From Bact-19 sp038319215 (GTDB lineage: Bacteria > Bacteroidota > Bacteroidia > Bacteroidales > ML635J-15): DNA of 5,444 nucleotides. Both the position numbers and the translations under genes were made by a program. Where the stretch lies: positions 1 through 5,444 of the forward strand of contig JBBQCZ010000218.1 in assembly GCA_038319215.1 (NCBI GenBank), written 5' to 3'. The notes beneath the pieces are model-generated. The model was given only the letters and a program-made list of their open reading frames with translations, was not told the origin of the DNA and made no database searches. This document shows, in pieces, positions 1 through 4,976 of the stretch (its first letter is position 1; each line of letters starts with the position of its first letter).

Positions 1-165
1 GATTTGCAGCAAAACGGTGGTCAAAGCTGCCAATCCAAATACCGACCAACGAAACTTTTCATCGGAGGCAGCCAGACATGAACCAATAATGGTATTCGAC
101 AGAGCTAAAGGCAAGGTTTTTAATCGAAAAGCAGCAATCCATGGTTGTATATTTTTTGATGACAT
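1..165 (-). CDS. menA: 1,4-dihydroxy-2-naphthoate polyprenyltransferase, N-terminal 55 codons (cut by window edge)
   Basis: The minus strand reads open from an ATG at 165 to the window edge, giving 55 residues starting MSSKNIQPWIAAFRLKTLPL and ending ALTTVLLQI. The pattern W-I-x-A-x-R-x-K-T-L-P-L-A, then N-T-I-I-G-S and a hydrophobic stretch ending LLQI, is typical of the start of MenA. MenA is a UbiA-superfamily membrane enzyme that attaches the polyprenyl tail to DHNA in menaquinone synthesis. The first membrane helix spans about residues 18-33 and a second begins near 42. The aspartate-rich active-site motifs lie outside the window, so the identification rests on the N-terminus only. The gene follows the recombinase gene on the same strand after a 48-bp gap (166-213). 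That gap contains no TAnnTTTG box and no clear Shine-Dalgarno site, so readthrough from the recombinase gene is possible. A different UbiA-family prenyltransferase is the main alternative. Confidence 0.87.
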   Translation of the reverse strand, partial: MSSKNIQPWIAAFRLKTLPLALSNTIIGSCLAASDEKFRWSVFGLAALTTVLLQI

Positions 166-213
166 TATATTATTGTTAATTTTCTGGCTCGTTTTATTTA
201 TCTTACATTTTTT

Positions 214-1284
214 TTATAGAGAGTCGAGCGGACTTTTTATATTTGATTTTGCTGCTGAACTCACATGGGTATAAATTTGGGTTGTTTTAATACTGTTTTG
301 CCCCAATAATTCTTGAATAAAGCGAATATCCGTTCCAGCTTCTAGTAAATGAGTAGCATAACTATGCCGCAATTCGTGAATTCCGATATTTTTAGTAATA
401 CCCGCTTTTTTCATCGCAGACTTAAAAATAGACTGAACGCTTCGTATGGAATATTTCCCTCCATTCTGCCCTTCGAACAAATAGTTTTGGGGTTTATATT
501 CCAGGTAATACGTTCTAAGTTCATCGAGTACCGATTGTGGCAAAATCACCACACGGTCTTTCTTTCCTTTAGCTTGTTCAATTCTTACCAACATAGTAAC
601 ACTATCTATATCAGAAAGTTTGAGATGTACCACTTCACTAACCCGTAAGCCCATGCCATAACAAAGTTTCAGAATAAGTCTATGTTTTTTATTTTCCAAA
701 ACATCCATCACTTTTTTAACCTCAGTTCGGTTCAACATTTTGGGCAAAGTTAATGGTTTTTTGGGACGTGGAATATCAAAAAACATTTTTTCGCGATGAA
801 GTACTTGTTCGAAATAGAATTTAATGGCATTGATTCGACTATGAATTTCACTTTCCGAAAGTTTAAGTTTATCGTGACAATACAAGAAATAACTCCGGAG
901 ACGTTCAGGAGTTAGCGTTTCCACCGAAAATGATTTTAAAATATATAACAACTGAGCAAATTCAATAGTATAAGTCCTAATTGTATTTTCGCTATAACCC
1001 TTCAATTTAAGATGCTCTTGAAAGCGCTGAAAAGCAGGCAAATTAATCACATGAATTTTATTGATGACTTCTTTGCCAACAATAGTAGGTTCTAACCCAA
1101 AAAGTTCACGATAATGTCGACAATCGCTAACATACCACGCCAGCACCGAAGATGACCACCAAGCTTTGGTATTTGCCCGAAGATAGTTGATTAATTCTTG
1201 ATTTCTTTCGAAACGAATCCAGATGACTTTTTTTTGGTTGTGCATTCCAGCCTCAAAAACATAGCTTTTATCTGTAAAACTCAT
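214..1284 (-). CDS. Tyrosine recombinase (phage integrase/Xer-type), complete, with atypical N-terminal extension
   Basis: This 356-residue protein cuts and rejoins DNA through a covalent tyrosine intermediate. Residues about 18-64 form a small extension with spaced aromatics (VIWIRF, WWSSSVLAWYV, RELFGL). Residues about 80-165 are the SAM-like core-binding domain (FQEHLKLKGYSENTIRTY). Residues about 180-345 are the catalytic domain, with Arg214 in GMGLRVSEV, the Lys turn AKGKKDR (239-244), His303-x-x-Arg306 in HELRHSYATHLL and nucleophile Tyr338 in TTQIYTHV. The usual His/Trp is Gln329 (LLGQNS). The sequence runs directly from KKDRVVILP through LFEGQ to HELRH and lacks the additional segment of integron IntI, so it is not a classical IntI. 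Length and motifs are intact. The ATG at 1284 gives the longest frame; Met14 (1245), preceded by GAGG, is a possible alternative start. The gene diverges from the nuclease gene, as an integron integrase does from its cassettes. It may alternatively be a chromosomal Xer-like or island integrase. Confidence 0.96.
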   Translation of the reverse strand: MSFTDKSYVFEAGMHNQKKVIWIRFERNQELINYLRANTKAWWSSSVLAWYVSDCRHYRELFGLEPTIVGKEVINKIHVINLPAFQRFQEHLKLKGYSENTIRTYTIEFAQLLYILKSFSVETLTPERLRSYFLYCHDKLKLSESEIHSRINAIKFYFEQVLHREKMFFDIPRPKKPLTLPKMLNRTEVKKVMDVLENKKHRLILKLCYGMGLRVSEVVHLKLSDIDSVTMLVRIEQAKGKKDRVVILPQSVLDELRTYYLEYKPQNYLFEGQNGGKYSIRSVQSIFKSAMKKAGITKNIGIHELRHSYATHLLEAGTDIRFIQELLGQNSIKTTQIYTHVSSAAKSNIKSPLDSL

Positions 1285-1356
1285 ATTGCGTATTTTATAT
1301 TATAGAATCCCTAAGTAAATATCGTTATTCATACTTTAATAATAGATTATGCGCAA

Positions 1357-1364
1357 CAAATATA
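1357..1364 (-). promoter_or_regulatory. Probable -7 box of the recombinase promoter
   Basis: Read on the minus strand this is TATATTTG, an exact match to the Bacteroidota -7 consensus TAnnTTTG, about 72 bp upstream of the recombinase ATG. The -33 element is poor: the nearest candidate is CTG at 1389-1387, 22 bp away. The bases after the box (TTGCGCA) resemble those after the opposite-facing box at 1450 (TGCGTTA). Confidence 0.45.
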
Positions 1365-1427
1365 TAACAATTTCTCATGTATAAATCAGATATTTATGTT
1401 ACATTATAAAATTAATTCGTAAAACCG

Positions 1428-1457
1428 TTGTCAAATCTTAAAACATTCGTATATTTG
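1428..1457 (+). promoter_or_regulatory. Bacteroidota-type promoter for the zinc-ribbon/PLD gene
   Basis: TTG at 1428-1430 is followed after 19 bp by TATATTTG at 1450-1457, matching the -33 TTG / -7 TAnnTTTG consensus of Bacteroidota with normal spacing. Transcription should begin near 1463, leaving an untranslated leader of about 70 nt before the ATG at 1532. The promoter ends two bases before the GCGTTACC box at 1459. It would therefore sit where an integron Pc promoter sits and would drive whatever gene is inserted next to it. Confidence 0.6.
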
Positions 1458-1458
1458 T

Positions 1459-1466
1459 GCGTTACC
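1459..1466 (+). other. Candidate cassette junction / attI-like core (GCGTTACC)
   Basis: GCGTTACC lies just downstream of the promoter and before the first plus-strand gene. It shares SCGTTAYS with CCGTTATG at 2985-2992, which follows the inverted repeat behind that gene, and with CCGTTATC at 4759-4766. In integrons the crossover is at G^TT of a GTTRRRY core. Only GTT plus A is shared here, so this is a suggestive short match and not a demonstrated site. Confidence 0.3.
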
Positions 1467-1531
1467 TGCAAGGCTATGAGGACAGTACAACTTTAGAATA
1501 TAGACCATTAATACATGAGATATAAATACAC

Positions 1532-2818
1532 ATGGAAGACATAAAATATAAAACTGTAGTAGTCAAGTGTACTAACCCCGCTTGTCAGACAAATATTCAA
1601 CTCTCAATTGGAAAAGTTCCTTTTGGCATTAACGATAGCGGAGGTTGGGTTTTAGAATGCAATTCATGTCAAACAAAATTTCCTTACAAAGTAAAGAATC
1701 CAACAGACTATTCTTCTGTTGACAGTGGAGCAAAAATCTTGGACAGTTGGGACAATGAAATTGAGAACTCAAAAGCTGATGTTCTGAAAAAGCATAATTT
1801 GGAGGATTTTCCTGACAATTTTCATTTTGACAACTTACTATTTGTTCAAACAGGTGAGTATGAAAAGCAAACATTCAGCGACATAGAGGAAAATATTTTT
1901 TTCTGTCCAAAATGCAATACTCATCTAGAGCCAATAGCATACGCTAACCTTACAATAAAACTTGAATCAATTAATCAAGCTATTGGTGCTTACATGAACT
2001 ATTATCTAAAGGGCAGAGCTGGTAGCCCCGATAGTATTATAGTTATTGCGAACTATAAATGCTCCTGCGAACATGAAACCAAATTGGTGCTATATAAAAA
2101 TTTTAAGGAAAGGGAATTACCCATTATAGAAGAACAGGAACTAATTTTAATTGATGTTGTTGGGGCAAATCTCGAACTAAATGTTGATGGTATTTATAAT
2201 CGTGACAGTTGTTTAGATGTTCTGCAAAAACTTTTAATTAGGTGGCAAGTGTATTACAACAGAGTTTTTTTAGCAGCTCCCTTTATCGGTTTTGACTTTA
2301 AAAATAGGGAGGAGCAACGAGTAGAACTTTGGAATTGGCTTTTAAAAAACACATTGCCTCACAAAACAACTTTATTGACACGAAAGGCAACATTCAACTC
2401 TTTTCTTGAAGGTTCAACTAATACTGGCTTAGATATTAGTGTTTTAAAAAACTATGGACTACTTAATCCGACTGTAGAAGAATTAACAGAAAAGAAAGCA
2501 CTTTTTAAAACAGATTTTCATGCAAAATTTTACGCTGGGTTTGACAGAAAATCATCCGAAGTATTAGTAGGCTCTTTCAATATTCACGAAGGCGGTTATG
2601 TGGAGAACATTCATTTTAAAAAATATGATTTTGGTGATTTTTTCTCAAAGTATATTTTAAAAATGGGTGTAATTTTTGACCCAAGAAAGATTGACGAATC
2701 AGGTGAAATTCTTTTCATCACAGAAAATAAAACTGATGGTAAGTTTGTAGCAAATATTGAAAAGTATGACATATCAAGACGTGAAAAAATTTACGAAATA
2801 ATAAATAAAATGAAATGA
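1532..2818 (+). CDS. Zinc-ribbon protein with C-terminal single-HKD phospholipase-D-like nuclease domain
   Basis: This 428-residue soluble protein has no signal peptide or membrane segment. The N-terminal half carries two sets of paired cysteines that look like zinc ribbons: Cys13-x4-Cys18 with Cys43-x2-Cys46, and Cys125-x2-Cys128 with Cys177-x-Cys179 (His181 nearby). Residues about 240-375 resemble a PLD-superfamily fold: a strand VFLAAPFIG, a second strand TTLLTRKATF, then the active-site pattern His330-x-Lys332 (HAKFYAG), Asp338 and Gly347-Ser-Phe-Asn350, with Glu358-Asn359 downstream. One HKD motif per chain is the arrangement of dimeric PLD-type nucleases, so DNA or RNA cleavage is the likeliest activity; this is inferred from motifs. 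Zinc ribbons could bind nucleic acid or a partner. The gene has its own promoter at 1428-1457 and no cotranscribed neighbour, and an imperfect inverted repeat follows 55 bp after the stop, as in a single-gene cassette. A defence or stress nuclease is plausible; the name of the family is not known to me. Confidence 0.93.
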   Translation: MEDIKYKTVVVKCTNPACQTNIQLSIGKVPFGINDSGGWVLECNSCQTKFPYKVKNPTDYSSVDSGAKILDSWDNEIENSKADVLKKHNLEDFPDNFHFDNLLFVQTGEYEKQTFSDIEENIFFCPKCNTHLEPIAYANLTIKLESINQAIGAYMNYYLKGRAGSPDSIIVIANYKCSCEHETKLVLYKNFKERELPIIEEQELILIDVVGANLELNVDGIYNRDSCLDVLQKLLIRWQVYYNRVFLAAPFIGFDFKNREEQRVELWNWLLKNTLPHKTTLLTRKATFNSFLEGSTNTGLDISVLKNYGLLNPTVEELTEKKALFKTDFHAKFYAGFDRKSSEVLVGSFNIHEGGYVENIHFKKYDFGDFFSKYILKMGVIFDPRKIDESGEILFITENKTDGKFVANIEKYDISRREKIYEIINKMK

Positions 2819-2873
2819 GTGGTAACTTGAAACGTCACATCTTCAGACTGATAAAAGGCCAGCAGGTAAAAAA

Positions 2874-2980
2874 GGCTATATGCAATAAGGGTTTCAGTGG
2901 TAATTTGAGCATTGTGCCCCGCTCAGACTTCTGTATAGGTGGACAGGAAAGTAGTCCGAAATCCCTTACTGCATATAGCC
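2874..2980. repeat. Imperfect inverted repeat with a bulged base, attC-like, after the nuclease gene
   Basis: The left arm at 2874-2895 (GGCTATATGC, then AATAAGGGTTTC) pairs with the right arm at 2958-2980 (GAAATCCCTTAC, then TGCATATAGCC). There is one mismatch and one unpaired base over 22 paired positions. The 62-nt interior can fold further: TGAGC 2906-2910 with GCTCA 2921-2925, and GGAC 2941-2944 with GTCC 2954-2957. CCGTTATG follows at 2985-2992. A long near-perfect stem with an extrahelical base and a structured loop, directly behind an accessory gene, is what an attC cassette end looks like. No RYYYAAC core is visible outside the left arm (the flank there is GGTAAAAAA), which argues against a canonical attC. 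The stem is not followed by a T tract, so it is not an ordinary intrinsic terminator. A short direct repeat, GTGGTAAYTTGA, occurs at 2819-2830 and 2897-2908. Confidence 0.75.
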
Positions 2981-2992
2981 TCGACCGTTATG

Positions 2993-3202
2993 ACCCAATG
3001 TAATAAAAAAAAATATATCAACAGAAAATCTTTGACGAACTATCCACTTTTCAACTGTAGTTGTGAGATTTTTTTTTTGCAAAATCAGCTCGTTTTTCAG
3101 CCTTTGCTAAGAGGACATCTTTGTGCTGGTTAATAAGGCGAAAAAGGAAAAACACTTATACAGTTCAACTATTTTGCTCGTTTCATCGAGTTAGATATTT
3201 CT
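2993..3202. other. A+T-rich gene-poor stretch between the two inverted repeats
   Basis: I see no convincing gene here. Homopolymer runs occur at about 3004-3013 (A) and 3070-3079 (T). CAAC-TGTA-GTTG (3053-3064) precedes the T run by a few bases, but its stem is only four pairs, too weak to call a terminator with confidence. The longest minus-strand frame with reasonable composition is 3155-3051, 35 codons from a GTG, containing NQHKDVLLAKAEKRADFAKK. It could be a decayed gene remnant and cannot be assigned. Together with the adjoining repeats this leaves 2819-3386 without a supported gene. Confidence 0.4.
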
Positions 3203-3313
3203 ACTAGTGTTAAGTTAAGCTAATAGTGACGGTTTCACTAACTCCGAATATTCAGATTTGCTGTGTGAAGCCGTCTCTACTAACCGCCAGATTTTATCTA
3301 ACATAACACTAGT
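3203..3313. repeat. 111-bp imperfect inverted repeat, MITE-like
   Basis: The outer arms are ACTAGTGTTAAGTTA (3203-3217) and TAACATAACACTAGT (3299-3313), matching at 14 of 15 positions. After an asymmetric internal loop (2 nt on the left, 15 nt on the right), inner arms at 3220-3238 and 3265-3283 match at 15 of 19, centred on GACGG[T/C]TTCAC. The 26-nt terminal loop (3239-3264) contains the palindrome GAATATTC. The outermost CTAG at 3204-3207 and 3309-3312 could be a 4-bp target duplication around TGTTAWGTTA terminal repeats, which would make this a non-autonomous transposon. Its sequence is unrelated to the 2874-2980 repeat. There is no coding capacity. An RNA hairpin or a recombination site are alternatives. 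Confidence 0.7.
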
Positions 3314-3350
3314 TTTTTGTACGCTATAATTATTTTAATATAAAATCTTG

Positions 3351-3358
3351 TAATTTTG
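3351..3358 (+). promoter_or_regulatory. Possible -7 box for the 420-aa gene
   Basis: TAATTTTG matches TAnnTTTG and lies 28 bp upstream of the ATG at 3387. No TTG is found at 19-21 bp upstream; the nearest are TTG at 3317-3319 (31 bp away) and one directly abutting the box. In DNA this A+T-rich an isolated box can occur by chance. Confidence 0.35.
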
Positions 3359-3386
3359 CAATAATTAAAACTAATTCAGAAAAAAA

Positions 3387-4649
3387 ATGAAAAAAATAAA
3401 AATAATAAACTATGAAAGAGGAGATGTTAATTTAGACTTATATTATGTACGTGAGTCAACTGAATTTTTTTATAATGAATTTGATAGAGTAGAGAAAATC
3501 GTTTGCAAAAAATCATATAAATATAATTCCAGTGTATTGAAAAAGAGCTTAAGGACAGTCAATTATTTTTATGGAAAAACCGTGATTTCTATATATGAAG
3601 AAACCCTATTTGGAATTGAAAGAGCACGATATAACCGAAGAGAAGGAAGTGCCATTTTCGATTCTAATAATTGTATAGAATCAATTAGAAAGCCCCGTGC
3701 TGACCTACTTTCCAAAGAGACAACAGTTAACGTAAGAATGTCAAGTTCTAATAAGTTTTTTTCAAATGACATGTCTGATAATTATTTATCCTCAATAGAT
3801 GAATTTACATTTGACGACAACAGTACACATAGTTTAAGATTAAGATACAATCATAAAGATAATTATGATTGGTCGGCTAGTTATTGCACTGGAGCAAAAG
3901 ATAGAAGTAATCTTGATATGAATTGGTTCTTAAACCAAAATACAGATTTTGTATTCTTGAACTATCATACTTTTTATCTCGGGCTTTTAGGTTTTCTGGG
4001 TAAAAAGAGACTATTATTTGAAAACTCTAGCGAATCAAGAGATTATGAGTATTTTTATAAATATGAATTTGATGATGATAGTTGTATTACAAAATGTATT
4101 ATTACTAATACATACAATCCATATATTGATTATGATGATTACGAATTCCTTAAAGTTAAGTTTGGCACTTATAAGTGTGCGACAGTAAATATAGAATACA
4201 ATTCTTTAGAGTTTTATACACAGAAATATATAGAAATCGTTTCAGACATAGATGAATGTAAAAACATCGAAAATATTATTAAAGAAAAACGCGAATTTAA
4301 TCTTAAAAACAATTTACAAGAAAATGAGAAGGAATCTAAACTGTTAGTTTGTAAATTAAAAGAAATTAAGATATATGGAAAAAATATATATGACTTATAT
4401 GTAATGTTAAATGAGTTAAAAGATGTAGCTGAGCAGTCAAAAGAAAAAAGTATTTTGATCTCAAAAATATATTATTCTTTACATTACTATAAAACATCAT
4501 ATGAAATATTTAAAGAAGTAGCTGACAATAATAATCCTGACGACATTTTACAACTTGCTAAACTAAAAGAAAATGCTAATATATACAACGATGACCACTG
4601 TATAAGAGACAAAGGTTACTGGGGTTTACCAGAGAAATATCGTTTATAG
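3387..4649 (+). CDS. Hypothetical protein, 420 aa, no recognised family
   Basis: The frame is long and uninterrupted with an ATG after an A-rich stretch (CAGAAAAAAAATG), which is normal for Bacteroidota initiation. I do not recognise a family. The protein is hydrophilic, rich in Asn, Asp, Tyr and Lys, with no signal peptide or membrane helix, so it is probably cytoplasmic. Residues about 20-45 (ESTEFFYNEFDRVEKIV) and about 220-245 (YEYFYKYEFDDDSCITKCI) resemble beta-hairpin units of the YD/RHS style, a weak resemblance. Residues about 285-400 look helical, with a TPR-like stretch YYKTSYEIFKEVADNNNP, and the end HCIRDKGYWGLPEKYRL is distinctive. Composition is clearly more A+T-rich than the recombinase and MFS genes, suggesting a separate origin. 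It stands alone between the MITE-like repeat and a non-coding gap. A cargo role such as immunity or defence is only a guess from context. Confidence 0.88.
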   Translation: MKKIKIINYERGDVNLDLYYVRESTEFFYNEFDRVEKIVCKKSYKYNSSVLKKSLRTVNYFYGKTVISIYEETLFGIERARYNRREGSAIFDSNNCIESIRKPRADLLSKETTVNVRMSSSNKFFSNDMSDNYLSSIDEFTFDDNSTHSLRLRYNHKDNYDWSASYCTGAKDRSNLDMNWFLNQNTDFVFLNYHTFYLGLLGFLGKKRLLFENSSESRDYEYFYKYEFDDDSCITKCIITNTYNPYIDYDDYEFLKVKFGTYKCATVNIEYNSLEFYTQKYIEIVSDIDECKNIENIIKEKREFNLKNNLQENEKESKLLVCKLKEIKIYGKNIYDLYVMLNELKDVAEQSKEKSILISKIYYSLHYYKTSYEIFKEVADNNNPDDILQLAKLKENANIYNDDHCIRDKGYWGLPEKYRL

Positions 4650-4791
4650 CCTAGTAATAATTAATAAGCTCTAAAACTTCATTAGAGTTACGTAATTGAA
4701 ATTCGGCATTGACGAACGAAAAACAAGATCTTAGTTGTTGAAAAACATAGCTCCACCGCCGTTATCCGTAGCGTATAAGATGCTGCATTTG
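4650..4791. other. Non-coding gap after the 420-aa gene
   Basis: No gene is visible between this stop and the MFS gene (4650-4976). Just after the stop, CTCTAA at 4669-4674 and TTAGAG at 4682-4687 form a weak six-pair stem without a T tract. TTCGGCAT at 4702-4709 recurs in the hairpin at 4792-4820. CCGTTATC at 4759-4766 repeats the SCGTTAYS motif of the two candidate cassette junctions, but I found no attC-like palindrome in front of it. Confidence 0.4.
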
Positions 4792-4845
4792 TTCGGCATA
4801 GCGAAAGACGCTATGCCGAAGTTAAAAGGAAGTCTCCAGACTTCC
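4792..4845. repeat. Tandem perfect hairpins, REP-like
   Basis: The first hairpin has perfect 12-bp arms, TTCGGCATAGCG (4792-4803) and CGCTATGCCGAA (4809-4820), with a 5-nt loop AAAGA. Seven bases later a second has perfect 8-bp arms, GGAAGTCT (4828-4835) and AGACTTCC (4838-4845), with a 2-nt CC loop. Neither is followed by a T run on either strand, so they are not standard intrinsic terminators. A pair of compact hairpins in an intergenic space fits a REP-type repeat of the kind spread by Y1 (RAYT) transposases. No transposase is in the window. A transcript-end stabiliser is another possibility. Confidence 0.65.
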
Positions 4846-4875
4846 ATATTGATAAACAAAAACACAAAACAGAGC

Positions 4876-4952
4876 CTTGCTTTTAACCCGATGTAGTTTG
4901 AATACTACGCCAAACAGGGAAAATTCCTTGATGTGACTTGATTAGCAGCAAG
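4876..4952 (+). promoter_or_regulatory. Possible structured RNA leader of the MFS gene
   Basis: Three nested pairings can be drawn just upstream of the MFS start: CTTGCT 4876-4881 with AGCAAG 4947-4952, CCC 4887-4889 with GGG 4917-4919, and GTAGT 4893-4897 with ACTAC 4904-4908 around a TTGAAT loop. The closing stem ends 24 bases before the ATG. An A9 run occupies 4956-4964. It does not match a riboswitch class I can name (no TPP, cobalamin or SAM-I core). The stems are short enough to be chance. Confidence 0.25.
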
Positions 4953-4976
4953 CCTAAAAAAAAACAAACTACACAA

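Noticed and set aside
17..274. 85-codon plus-strand frame at the left end
   Set aside because: It is the antisense shadow of menA, whose minus-strand reading is recognisable, and of the recombinase 3' end.
214..1284. Classical integron integrase IntI
   Set aside because: The IntI-specific additional segment between the Lys turn and HxxR is absent, and the N-terminal extension is of a different kind.
2815..3003. 62-codon plus-strand frame overlapping the nuclease stop by ATGA
   Set aside because: It runs through both arms of the 2874-2980 palindrome, has unconvincing composition and no recognisable product. The repeat explains the sequence better.
3053..3079. CAAC-TGTA-GTTG plus T run as an intrinsic terminator
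   Set aside because: A four-pair stem separated from the T run is too weak to support the call.
2939..3133. 64-codon plus-strand frame in the gene-poor stretch
   Set aside because: It begins inside the palindrome and crosses poly-A and poly-T runs, and the translation looks like random A+T-rich DNA.
3051..3155. 35-codon minus-strand frame containing NQHKDVLLAKAEKRADFAKK
   Set aside because: The composition looks protein-like, but it is short, begins at a GTG right after a stop and cannot be assigned. At best it is a remnant.
3203..3313. Reading this repeat as an attC site from GTTAAGC (left) and ATCTAAC (right)
   Set aside because: In attC the left core is RYYYAAC and the right is GTTRRRY. 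Here they are in the opposite order, and reading the other strand does not fix it.
1285..3386. CRISPR array or tandem repeat array
   Set aside because: No regularly spaced direct repeats were found; the repeated structures are single inverted repeats.
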